Shown here: positions 1 through 6,352 of the stretch, piece after piece
Layout of the letters: each line of letters starts with the position of its first letter
Numbering within the stretch: the first letter of the stretch is position 1
NCBI GenBank assembly: GCA_023413185.1
Contig: JAEZQD010000093.1
Coordinates: 1 to 8,452 of the forward strand
Origin: Bacillota bacterium
GTDB lineage: Bacteria; Bacillota; Clostridia; Oscillospirales; Ruminococcaceae
Direction: 5' to 3'
Length of the DNA stretch: 8,452 bases
Notes under the pieces: generated by a model
What the model was told of the DNA's origin: nothing
Seen by the model: the letters and a program-made list of their open reading frames with translations, nothing else
Databases searched by the model: none
Made by a program: the position numbers and the translations under genes

Positions 1-69
1 AATGAGCGCCAAAAATACGATTGTCATTCCAACCAGCACTACAGTGAGTGCAAATTCAAATTTTTCCAT
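1..69 (-). CDS. OadG-like decarboxylase gamma subunit, N-terminus only (runs off the window)
   Basis: Only the first 23 residues are present. They run from an ATG at 69 and begin MEKFEFALTVVLVG, followed by MTIVFLALI, and the frame is open to the window edge. A short acidic/aromatic head followed at once by a single hydrophobic helix with a Gly-Met and a Val-Phe pattern is typical of the OadG family. These are the small membrane subunits of sodium-pumping oxaloacetate or methylmalonyl-CoA decarboxylases, which hold the complex at the membrane. An AAGGAG ribosome site at 77-82 lies 7 bases before the ATG, and a good promoter lies at 203-231. If the call is right, carboxyltransferase, biotin-carrier and beta-subunit genes should lie further left, outside the window. 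Other single-helix membrane proteins remain possible because so little is visible. Confidence 0.6.
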   Translation of the reverse strand, partial: MEKFEFALTVVLVGMTIVFLALI

Positions 70-202
70 GCCCTATCTCCTTAACCATTTTATATTTCAC
101 GGGTTCTGCCCGAAAGGAACAAAAAACGGGGGTGCCCAAAGCAAAACATACAGCAACTTACAGTTTGTTTTTATGGGCTTAAAAATAACCGAAATCAGAA
201 CT

Positions 203-231
203 ATTATATAATATTTCTGAAAAAAACACAA
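203..231 (-). promoter_or_regulatory. Sigma-A-type promoter for the oadG-like operon
   Basis: Read on the minus strand there is a TTGTGT -35 element (231-226), a 17-base spacer and a perfect TATAAT -10 element (208-203). Transcription would begin near 196, about 125 bases before the ATG at 69. The flanks are AT-rich, as expected for a strong promoter. Confidence 0.65.
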
Positions 232-321
232 CGCAAAATAAATAAATATTTAACAATCAATGAATTATTTACTGCGCAAAACGATTTACCGCTTTAAATG
301 AACAGCAGCCACCGTCAGATA

Positions 322-350
322 TTGTATTTCTATTTCTGTCGCCGTATAAT
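322..350 (+). promoter_or_regulatory. Sigma-A-type promoter for the araC-family gene
   Basis: There is a TTGTAT -35 element (322-327), a 17-base spacer and a perfect TATAAT -10 element (345-350). The predicted start of transcription is near 357, about 75 bases before the GTG start at 431. Confidence 0.65.
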
Positions 351-430
351 GATAAAAGAGTGCTATAAGAGTATACCCCGCAGCAGGGGACAATATCAGA
401 TTAACCAGTCTTCACGGGGGGGATATCGCG

Positions 431-1270
431 GTGTCCGAACAAAGCCAGTTCAAACAGTCCTTTCAAACACGTCTGCGTGAAGGGCTCGGGCTTTCGGTGT
501 ACAACACCGGACGTCAGCAATGCGCGCCCTCCTATACATGGGGTCCCGCCGTGCGCGACCATTACCTGATTCACTTCGTGGTGTCGGGCTGCGGCGTGCT
601 GATGATAGACGGAAAACAGCACCGTGTATGCACCGGTGAGGCGTTTTTGATTGCGCCGAACAGCCTTGTCTCCTACACCGCAAGCGAGCAAAACCCGTGG
701 GAATACCTTTGGGTCGGCTTTCACGGCAGCGATTCTCAGCACCTGCTGCGGTTAACCCCCTTTACCGAGGAGAAACCCGTAATCCGATGTGCTGACCAGG
801 AACAGATCCGTTTGTTTTTGGAATCCATTGTAGACGCCCAGGGGGGTACCCCCCACCAAGAGGCGCGGATGTGCGGACACCTGTATCTGTTTCTTGCATA
901 TTTGATCGAATGCGCAAAAATTCCGCCCCAGGAGGCGGAGGCGGGGTATGCTTACGCCGAGCATGCACTGCGCTATATAGAGCGTAACTACGCCGGGCGT
1001 ATTACGGTAGATGACATCGCCGCCCATGTGGGAATCAGCCGCAGTCACCTGTACCGCGTGTTCGTAAAGCAGCTGTCCCTTTCCCCCAACGAGTATGTGG
1101 CGCGGTATCGCATCTCAAAGGCGTGCGCACTGCTTTGTACCGCACTTTCGGTCACCGAGGTTGCGGGCTCGGTCGGCTTTGACGACCCGTTGTATTTTTC
1201 GCGGGTGTTTCGCCGTATAAAGGGGACTAGCCCCCTGGCATACCGCAAGGAGCGGCTTGCTCATCAATAG
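431..1270 (+). CDS. AraC-family transcriptional regulator with N-terminal cupin sensor domain
   Basis: This is a 279-residue DNA-binding regulator, the usual size for AraC proteins that respond to a small molecule, often a sugar. The N-terminal part (about 40-95) looks like the cupin-type ligand-binding fold: HYLIHFVVSGCG, then a GEAFLIAPNS turn and the WEYLWVGFHG segment common in clostridial members. The C-terminal part (about 180-275) carries the two helix-turn-helix units: ITVDDIAAHVGISRSHLYRVF (192-212) and LSVTEVAGSVGFDDPLYFSRVF (239-260), followed by GTSPLAYRK. The start is GTG at 431, supported by a G-rich ribosome site ending at 423 with a 7-base gap. The gene is divergent from the oadG-like gene, so that operon is the first candidate target, together with self-regulation. 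The ligand cannot be read from the sequence. Confidence 0.92.
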   Translation: MSEQSQFKQSFQTRLREGLGLSVYNTGRQQCAPSYTWGPAVRDHYLIHFVVSGCGVLMIDGKQHRVCTGEAFLIAPNSLVSYTASEQNPWEYLWVGFHGSDSQHLLRLTPFTEEKPVIRCADQEQIRLFLESIVDAQGGTPHQEARMCGHLYLFLAYLIECAKIPPQEAEAGYAYAEHALRYIERNYAGRITVDDIAAHVGISRSHLYRVFVKQLSLSPNEYVARYRISKACALLCTALSVTEVAGSVGFDDPLYFSRVFRRIKGTSPLAYRKERLAHQ

Positions 1271-1279
1271 GAATGAAGG

Positions 1280-1304
1280 CAGGCGGGGAGCTTTTCCCCG
1301 CCTG
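1280..1304. terminator. GC-rich hairpin between convergent araC-family and CDF genes
   Basis: A perfect 10-bp stem (CAGGCGGGGA at 1280-1289 with TCCCCGCCTG at 1295-1304) closes a 5-base loop. It sits 9 bases after the AraC stop codon and 44 bases after the convergent transporter stop. The T-tract is poor in both directions, so it may be a weak bidirectional terminator or need other factors. Its placement between convergent genes is the main support. Confidence 0.6.
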
Positions 1305-1348
1305 TTGCATCGTATATCTGATATTATAAATCGCCCACCTGGTACTAA

Positions 1349-2539
1349 CTAACGTGCGGGCAGGTTTTTTGCGATGTAGCTGCTGTCTATTGTAATAACG
1401 GCGTACAGGTTAGGGTCTTTGCGCTTAATCTGTGTCGCAATCTGATCCGCGAGCTCTGCGTGCGGGGCAGTCCAGCCGCAGGGCACAACCACATCAAAGA
1501 TGAGGTTTGTGTGGGTCGGTCCGCGGACGATGCGAAAATCGTGCAGGTTCAGACACGGATCAATGCCCACCACAACGCCGGTAACATACGCCATCAGCTC
1601 GCTCAGCTCCGGGTCGTCGGTGACAACGGGGTCGTGGTGGATGACCAGCTGTATGCTCAGATCCCGGCTGATTTCGCGCTCGATGTTGTCAATCAGGTCA
1701 TGGCTCTTTAGGATATCCTCCTTGGCGTCCACCTCTACATGCACCGACGCAAAGCTGTTACCGGGACCGTAGTTGTGCACCATCAAGTCGTGCATGCCGA
1801 GTACCCCGTCGTAGCTTTTAATACGCTCCTCAATCTCCCGCACCAGTGCTTCATCCGGCGCTTCCCCAAGGATTGGGTTGAGCGTCGCCTTGATCATTTT
1901 AACCCCCGAATACAGGATAAAGAGCGCCACCGCAAGCCCCATATAGGCATCGAGCTGCAGCCCGGTCTGCCATGCAATCACCGTGGAAACAAGCACCGCC
2001 ATTGTGGAGATGACATCGCTCATGCTGTCGGCAGCCGACGCCATGAGTGCCGCGGAGCATATGCGCTTGCCCACCGTGCGGTAGAAGCTGCCCTGCCACA
2101 GCTTAAGCAGTACGCTGAGTAACAGCACGATAACCGTTGTCAGCGACGCATTAACTGCCTCGGGTCGGATGATCTTATCCACCGAGGATTTGAGCAGCTC
2201 CACGCCGATGAGCAGTATCATAATTGACACCACAAGCCCCGACAGGTACTCAAACCGCGCGTGACCGAAGGGATGCTCGCGGTCGGCGGGCTTTGCCGCC
2301 ATACGAAAGCCGACCAGCGTAACAACCGAAGACGCGGCGTCCGAGAGGTTGTTGACAGCGTCGGCTATAATCGAAATGCTCCCCGAAATAAGCCCTACCG
2401 CAAGCTTGCCCGCCACCAAAATTATATTGGTGCAGATGCCCACTGCCCCGCTGAGCGTACCGTAGCGCCGGCGCCTCCCGGTTTCGGGCTCGCCGGGTGT
2501 TTCCTTGATGAAAAGCTTTAACAGCAGCTGTGTCAACAC
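1349..2539 (-). CDS. Cation diffusion facilitator transporter, probable Mn(II) exporter with extended C-terminus
   Basis: This 396-residue membrane protein of the cation diffusion facilitator family exports divalent metal in exchange for protons. Hydrophobic segments lie at about 31-55, 58-81, 99-115, 131-149, 163-188 and 195-216. The metal-site helices are visible: NNLSD in TM2 (N63, D67) and DSMSD in TM5 (D171, D175). This Asn/Asp/Asp/Asp quartet is the pattern described for pneumococcal MntE, whereas zinc CDFs carry His/Asp in both helices. A cytoplasmic dimerisation domain follows (about 222-304, ending VIHHDPV). A further 85 or so residues (about 310-392) look like a second, similar alpha-beta domain, making the protein about 100 residues longer than the common 290-300. 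The start is GTG at 2539 with AGAGG 6 bases upstream. The rrf2-type gene lies upstream on the same strand, beyond a terminator-like hairpin. I see no clear promoter of its own. Confidence 0.9.
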   Translation of the reverse strand: MLTQLLLKLFIKETPGEPETGRRRRYGTLSGAVGICTNIILVAGKLAVGLISGSISIIADAVNNLSDAASSVVTLVGFRMAAKPADREHPFGHARFEYLSGLVVSIMILLIGVELLKSSVDKIIRPEAVNASLTTVIVLLLSVLLKLWQGSFYRTVGKRICSAALMASAADSMSDVISTMAVLVSTVIAWQTGLQLDAYMGLAVALFILYSGVKMIKATLNPILGEAPDEALVREIEERIKSYDGVLGMHDLMVHNYGPGNSFASVHVEVDAKEDILKSHDLIDNIEREISRDLSIQLVIHHDPVVTDDPELSELMAYVTGVVVGIDPCLNLHDFRIVRGPTHTNLIFDVVVPCGWTAPHAELADQIATQIKRKDPNLYAVITIDSSYIAKNLPAR

Positions 2540-2577
2540 GCATCGCCTCTTTTTTAATTACTGACACTCGGTAGCAA

Positions 2578-2610
2578 AAATACATGGCATGATAATCAGG
2601 CCATGTATTT
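2578..2610 (-). terminator. Terminator-like hairpin downstream of the Rrf2-family gene
   Basis: An 11-bp perfect stem (AAATACATGGC at 2578-2588 with its complement at 2600-2610) closes an 11-base loop. Read on the minus strand, the stem ends in a run of T residues (GTATTTTTG), as in an intrinsic terminator. On the plus strand no T-run follows. It lies about 95 bases after the Rrf2 stop and about 40 bases before the transporter start. The stem is AT-rich, so termination may be partial. Confidence 0.55.
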
Positions 2611-2702
2611 CTTCTCAGTCACATATCCGTTATGTATGCCGCGTCCGTTCATTCTATATGCCTTAGACGTATCTTCGGCCTTAAAACTGTCGCCCGTTGC
2701 GG

Positions 2703-3101
2703 CTAGAAAGAGGGGGAATCGAACTTGATTTTGCCCAGCTTTTCCCTGACTTCCTCCGATATCTTTGCATAGACGGAATGGTACGGGCAGTGTCCATCCG
2801 GCATATGGGTGCATTCGTATTCGTCGCACTCACAGCGGCTGATGGCATAGCGACCCTCCACCGTTTCAATCACCTCGCGCAGCGATATCTGCCCGGGAAG
2901 CTTGGCGAGCTCGTACCCGCCCTGGGTGCCCTTAAAGGACTTGATAATGCCGCCGGCGACCAGCTTGCGCAAGATTTTAAGCGCGAAACGAAGGGTAACG
3001 CCCGATTGATCGGAGATTCGCTTTGCATCCATCCGCCCGCCGTCTTTTACCAGGCAATGCACGATGCGCACGGCGTAATCGGCCTCGAGTGTCATATGCA
3101 T
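2703..3101 (-). CDS. Rrf2-family transcriptional regulator, probable Fe-S cluster sensor
   Basis: This 132-residue winged-helix regulator belongs to the Rrf2 family (IscR, NsrR, CymR, RirA). The N-terminal signature LEADYAVRIVHCL (5-17) is typical. The helix-turn-helix follows (AKRISDQSGVTLRFALKILRKL, about 26-47), and then the wing (IIKSFKGTQGGYELAK, 52-67). A cysteine-rich stretch holds C90, C92, C97 and C105, with H108 three residues after C105. The C-x2-H pair matches the last two cluster ligands of E. coli IscR (C104 and H107), so cluster binding is likely, although the spacing between cysteines differs. The ATG at 3101 has AGGAGA 8 bases upstream. A second ATG two codons later is possible. 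The gene has its own consensus promoter just after rpoD. No iscS or iscU gene lies beside it. The downstream neighbour is a metal exporter. Confidence 0.9.
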   Translation of the reverse strand: MHMTLEADYAVRIVHCLVKDGGRMDAKRISDQSGVTLRFALKILRKLVAGGIIKSFKGTQGGYELAKLPGQISLREVIETVEGRYAISRCECDEYECTHMPDGHCPYHSVYAKISEEVREKLGKIKFDSPSF

Positions 3102-3156
3102 GCGTCTTCTCTCCTTTTATGCGTTAATTTGTAGTATACCATTTTTATATATTTTC

Positions 3157-3185
3157 ATTATATCGGAGCAAGGGCGTTCTGTCAA
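3157..3185 (-). promoter_or_regulatory. Full-consensus sigma-A promoter for the Rrf2-family gene
   Basis: On the minus strand there is a perfect TTGACA (3185-3180), a 17-base spacer and a perfect TATAAT (3162-3157). Transcription should start near 3150, giving a leader of about 50 bases. The -35 begins only 8 bases after the rpoD stop codon. Downstream of the start, a GTATAC palindrome (3134-3139) inside GGTATACTAC is a possible part of a regulator site, but this is inference. Confidence 0.85.
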
Positions 3186-3192
3186 ATGCAGC

Positions 3193-4284
3193 CTAATCAA
3201 GGAAATCCTTGAGCTTTTTGCTGCGGCTGGGGTGGCGCAGCTTGCGCAGTGCCTTCGCCTCAATCTGACGGATGCGTTCGCGGGTGACGTTAAACTCCTT
3301 GCCCACCTCTTCGAGCGTGCGGGAGCGCCCGTCCTCCAGACCAAAGCGCAGCTTAAGCACCTTCTCCTCACGGGGGGTAAGGGTTTGCAGCACGTCACCA
3401 AGCTGCTCCTTGAGCAGGGTGTGCGACGCTGCCTCGGCGGGTGCGGGTGCGTCCTCGTCGGGGATAAAGTCGCCAAGGTGGCTATCCTCCTCCTCGCCGA
3501 TGGGGGTCTCGAGCGAAACCGGTTCCTGCGCGACGCGCATAATCTCGCGCACCTTGTCGGCGGGCATATCAAGCTCGGTGGCAATCTCCTCCGCCGTGGG
3601 CTCATGACCGTTTTTATGCAGCAGCTGGCTGGTTACCTTTTTTACCTTGTTGATGGTCTCGACCATATGAACGGGGATGCGGATGGTTCTTGCCTGGTCG
3701 GCAATGGCACGGGTAATCGCTTGACGAATCCACCATGTGGCATAGGTCGAAAACTTAAAGCCTTTGGTGTGGTCAAACTTCTCTACCGCCTTAATCAGAC
3801 CAAGGTTGCCCTCTTGAATCAAATCAAGAAACTGCATGCCTCTGCCGACATAGCGCTTTGCAATGCTGACCACCAGGCGCAGGTTTGCTTCGCTTAAACG
3901 CTTGCGGGCATAGTCATCGCCGTGCCCCATGCGTGTGGCAAGCTCAATCTCTTCCTCCGGCGAAAGCAGGGGAACCCGTCCAATCTCCTTGAGGTAAACC
4001 TTAACGGGGTCGTCGATGCTAATGCCCTCGGAGGCAAGCGCGTACTCCAGGTTTTCATCCTGTACGTCGATGTTAAAGTCCAGTGTGGGCGCAAAATCCT
4101 CTACAATCTCTACGTTGTTGCTCTCCAGCACATCGTAGAGCTTGTCCACCTGGTCGACGTCAAAATCCATCTCCTCAAGCACGTCGTTAATCTCTTTGGT
4201 TGTGAGCTTCCCCTTCGTTTTTCCCTGCTCGATGAGGTCGCTAAGCAGGTTCTTTTTGTCTTGCGTACTCATAGCTTCATCCAT
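3193..4284 (-). CDS. rpoD: RNA polymerase primary sigma factor RpoD (SigA)
   Basis: This is the housekeeping sigma factor, which directs core RNA polymerase to -35/-10 promoters. It has 363 residues, the usual size in Firmicutes and shorter than proteobacterial RpoD. An N-terminal region 1.1-like helical part (about 8-58) is followed by region 1.2 (DDPVKVYLKEIGRVPLLS, 91-108). Region 2 starts at about 128 (EANLRLVVSIAKRYVGRGMQ) and includes the -10-reading helix with STYATWWIRQAITRAIADQ (179-197). Region 3 spans about 200-280. Region 4 has TLTPREEKVLKLRFGL (301-316) and the -35-reading helix-turn-helix TLEEVGKEFNVTRERIRQIE (323-342). All parts are intact. The start is uncertain: ATG at 4284 or ATG at 4272 (MSTQDKK), neither with a strong ribosome site. 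It lies 65 bases after dnaG, probably in the same transcript. No terminator is visible after the stop. Confidence 0.97.
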   Translation of the reverse strand: MDEAMSTQDKKNLLSDLIEQGKTKGKLTTKEINDVLEEMDFDVDQVDKLYDVLESNNVEIVEDFAPTLDFNIDVQDENLEYALASEGISIDDPVKVYLKEIGRVPLLSPEEEIELATRMGHGDDYARKRLSEANLRLVVSIAKRYVGRGMQFLDLIQEGNLGLIKAVEKFDHTKGFKFSTYATWWIRQAITRAIADQARTIRIPVHMVETINKVKKVTSQLLHKNGHEPTAEEIATELDMPADKVREIMRVAQEPVSLETPIGEEEDSHLGDFIPDEDAPAPAEAASHTLLKEQLGDVLQTLTPREEKVLKLRFGLEDGRSRTLEEVGKEFNVTRERIRQIEAKALRKLRHPSRSKKLKDFLD

Positions 4285-4287
4285 TCT

Positions 4288-4306
4288 GCCGCTTGCCGCG
4301 GCCCTT
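4288..4306 (-). promoter_or_regulatory. Hairpin overlapping the possible ribosome site of rpoD
   Basis: On the minus strand an AAGGG (4306-4302) is followed directly by a 5-bp GC stem, GCCGC (4302-4298) with GCGGC (4292-4288), and a 5-base loop. The ATG follows 3 bases later. The AAGGG is about 17 bases from the ATG in linear distance, too far for normal use. The hairpin could either shorten that distance or hinder initiation. No function has been shown. Confidence 0.35.
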
Positions 4307-4349
4307 ATTTACACATTCCCTGATTCATTGTTTTTATATGCTATTGATG

Positions 4350-6110
4350 TCAGCGCTTTTTTGCGTTTAAACTTTTAACAAACTCCTCAAGCTCCGCTCC
4401 GGCTAGCTGTGCCACCTGTTCGGGCGTTATTTCCGACTTGCAGCGCAGCAGCGCTTCGGCATTATGCTGCGCGTCGGCGCGGGTAAAATTCTTGATGGAG
4501 GACTGCGCGAGAATCCACGCGATGCGGGATATCTGCGCATCGGTAAACTGTCCCGACAACGCGGTCAGACTGCACTGCCCACTCTCGCGGATGCGCTCTG
4601 TCACACGCTCAAATACCAGCCGATTAAAGTCGGTTGCAAAGCTGTCCGGGGTAACCGTTGTATCGATAAGTTCCAAATAATCGGGGTGTTTCATCAGCAT
4701 CGCAATCAGGTTTTCTTCGGCGATTGCCGCTTTTAGGTTTGCCTGACGCTGGGGGTTTATCGTGTCCATGCCGCTTTGCACGGCGCTCATCACCCGCACG
4801 TCGCGGCGCTGCTTCTTATCCTGCGAGCGCCTTCGTTTTTCGAGTATGCCCTTGATCTGCTCGTCGATCGCCTGCCGCTGTATGGCAAGTTCCTCGGCAA
4901 GGCGGGCAGCATACACCTCCCGCTCCACGGGGCTTTTGATTTCCGACAGCACCGAGCACGCTTCCTTTAGGTAGCCTACCCTGCCGTCGGCGGTATCGGT
5001 ATCGTACCGCGCCTTGGTTTTTGCAAGCTCGTACTCGGTAGCGTTGGAAGAACCGTCCAGCAGCATGCGAAACCGTGTCGAGCCAAACTTTTTGATGAAT
5101 TCGTCGGGATCCTTTGCGCCCTCCATCTTCAGCACCTTGATGTGCATTCCGGTGGGCTCGAGTACGCTGATGGCGCGCTTGGTCGCCTTCTGCCCCGCCT
5201 CGTCCGAGTCGTAGGCAATCACGACCTCGCCCACATAGCTAGCGATCAGCCGCGCGTGCTCGGCGGTCAGCGCCGTACCCAGCGACGCAACGGCGTTGTC
5301 AAAACCACCTTGGTGAATGGCGACAACGTCCATGTATCCCTCCGCCAGTATCATGCGCTTTTCTTTGGTGCCCTTGGCGATATTAAGGGCGTACAGCGTC
5401 CTGCTTTTGCTGAACACCGGCGTGTCGGACGAGTTGAGGTATTTGGGTCCCCGCTCGCCTAAGTCGCGCCCGCCAAAGGCAATGACGTTGCCGCGCAGGT
5501 CGATGATGGGAAAGATGATGCGGTTTCGAAACTGATCGTACAGCCCGTTTTTACCGCGCCCGCACAGGTTCGCCGCCACAAGCTCTTCTTCACTGTAGCC
5601 CTTTACCGTCATATGGCGCAGCAGGTCGTCCCAGCTTTCGCGCGCATACCCAAGCCCAAAGCGGGTGATGGTGGCGTCTGCAAGACCGCGCCCGCGCAGA
5701 TAGGAGAGCGCGCTTCTGCCCTGATCGCCGGTAAGCTTGTGGTAGTAGAAGCGGGCGGCTTCGCGGTTAATTTCAAGAATTCTACCCCTCAGGCGAAGTA
5801 CCCGCTCGTCCTGATCGTCGGTGGGCAGGTGCATGCCCGCCCTGTCGGCAAGCAGCTTGACCGCCTCGATATATTCCAAATTCTCGATTCGCTTAATAAA
5901 GCTGATGATATCGCCGCCCGCCCCGCAGCCGAAGCAGTAAAACGACTGATTGTCCGGGTACACGGTAAACGACGGGGACTTTTCGTTGTGAAAGGGGCAC
6001 AGCCCTACAAGGTTTCGCCCTGCGCGCTTGAGCGTAACGTAGGAGGATACCATCTGCACGACATCGGACTTATACTTGAGCTCTTCTAAAAACCGTTCGG
6101 ATATCGCCAC
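4350..6110 (-). CDS. dnaG: DNA primase DnaG
   Basis: This enzyme synthesises the short RNA primers used by DNA polymerase at the replication fork, and works with the replicative helicase. At 586 residues it is of normal length. The N-terminal CHC2 zinc domain shows C38, H41, C59 and C62 (LCPFHNEKSPSF ... FYCFGCGAGGDIISF). The RNA-polymerase core follows, with YLRGRGL, FRNRIIFPI and FGGRDLG motifs (about 137-217). The Toprim fold carries E257 in LAEGYMD and D301/D303 in AYDSDEAG, with KDPDE at 333-337. The C-terminal part (about 455-586) fits the helicase-interaction domain. The start is GTG at 6110, with the purine-rich GGAAAGGGTG ending 7 bases upstream. It stands between dgt and rpoD on the same strand, the usual Firmicutes arrangement. 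No clear promoter is visible in the 242-base gap upstream. Confidence 0.97.
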   Translation of the reverse strand: MAISERFLEELKYKSDVVQMVSSYVTLKRAGRNLVGLCPFHNEKSPSFTVYPDNQSFYCFGCGAGGDIISFIKRIENLEYIEAVKLLADRAGMHLPTDDQDERVLRLRGRILEINREAARFYYHKLTGDQGRSALSYLRGRGLADATITRFGLGYARESWDDLLRHMTVKGYSEEELVAANLCGRGKNGLYDQFRNRIIFPIIDLRGNVIAFGGRDLGERGPKYLNSSDTPVFSKSRTLYALNIAKGTKEKRMILAEGYMDVVAIHQGGFDNAVASLGTALTAEHARLIASYVGEVVIAYDSDEAGQKATKRAISVLEPTGMHIKVLKMEGAKDPDEFIKKFGSTRFRMLLDGSSNATEYELAKTKARYDTDTADGRVGYLKEACSVLSEIKSPVEREVYAARLAEELAIQRQAIDEQIKGILEKRRRSQDKKQRRDVRVMSAVQSGMDTINPQRQANLKAAIAEENLIAMLMKHPDYLELIDTTVTPDSFATDFNRLVFERVTERIRESGQCSLTALSGQFTDAQISRIAWILAQSSIKNFTRADAQHNAEALLRCKSEITPEQVAQLAGAELEEFVKSLNAKKR

Positions 6111-6352
6111 TGCGTTTCACCCTTTCCTGTCGCGCCTGCTTTGATTGCCGCTTGCTATCATGGCGGTATATACACCGCCACCCCGTTAAACGTAGGGCGT
6201 ATGACTTAGCAAAGGGTTGTAAACGCGAACACTTTGAAGCTATTCAAAATCCAAAAACGGATATAAACCGCATAATATCAAGGGTTTATTCCACCAAATA
6301 TACGTTATGGAATGTTCGCACACGGTATCATTATTCCTTTTTGTACACCGCT
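6111..6352. other. Intergenic region between dgt and dnaG
   Basis: This 242-base stretch holds no convincing gene, tRNA or intrinsic terminator. Its notable element is the 20-base dyad at 6161-6180. Several AT-rich hexamers occur, such as TTGATA and TATATC on the minus strand, but none form a well-spaced sigma-A promoter. A diverged dnaG promoter may be present here; I cannot fix it by eye. Confidence 0.5.
6161..6180. repeat. Near-perfect 20-base inverted repeat upstream of dnaG
   Basis: The arms TGGCGGT (6161-6167) and ACCGCCA (6174-6180) are exact complements around an AT-rich 6-base centre. The dyad lies 50 bases upstream of the dnaG start. No T-run follows in either direction, so it is not a typical terminator. 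A protein-binding operator or an RNA hairpin in the dnaG leader are both possible. Confidence 0.5.

Larger units (their letters stand above)
70..430. other. Divergent intergenic region between oadG-like gene and araC-family gene
   Basis: This 361-base, AT-rich stretch holds no convincing gene. It contains one sigma-A promoter facing left (203-231) and one facing right (322-350). The left-going transcript would have a leader of about 125 bases. That leader contains a minor 4-bp hairpin (arms 100-103 and 109-112) and short complementary GC patches, but no riboswitch class that I recognise. The right-going leader of about 75 bases has a 4-bp hairpin of C and G runs (376-379 and 386-389). About 90 bases separate the two -35 elements, which leaves room for regulator binding sites, but I see no clear repeated operator. 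Confidence 0.7.

Noticed and set aside
2..211. 69-codon open frame on the plus strand at the window start
   Set aside because: The minus strand in the same place gives an OadG-like start with a good ribosome site and promoter. The plus frame runs through that promoter and resembles nothing.
298..480. 60-codon open frame overlapping the araC-family promoter and start
   Set aside because: It covers the -35 and -10 elements and overlaps the real gene in another frame. There is no good ribosome site or known similarity.
2540..2702. Possible Mn-sensing yybP-ykoY riboswitch before the CDF transporter
   Set aside because: The conserved GGGGAGUA-type segment and paired core are absent. Only a terminator-like hairpin is present.
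2596..2829. 77-codon minus-strand frame overlapping the end of the Rrf2 gene
   Set aside because: It is an out-of-frame shadow of the Rrf2 gene with no independent support.
3100..3897. 265-codon open frame on the plus strand opposite rpoD and the Rrf2 promoter
   Set aside because: It lies antisense to the conserved rpoD frame, has no family resemblance, and is explained by GC-rich codon use on the other strand.
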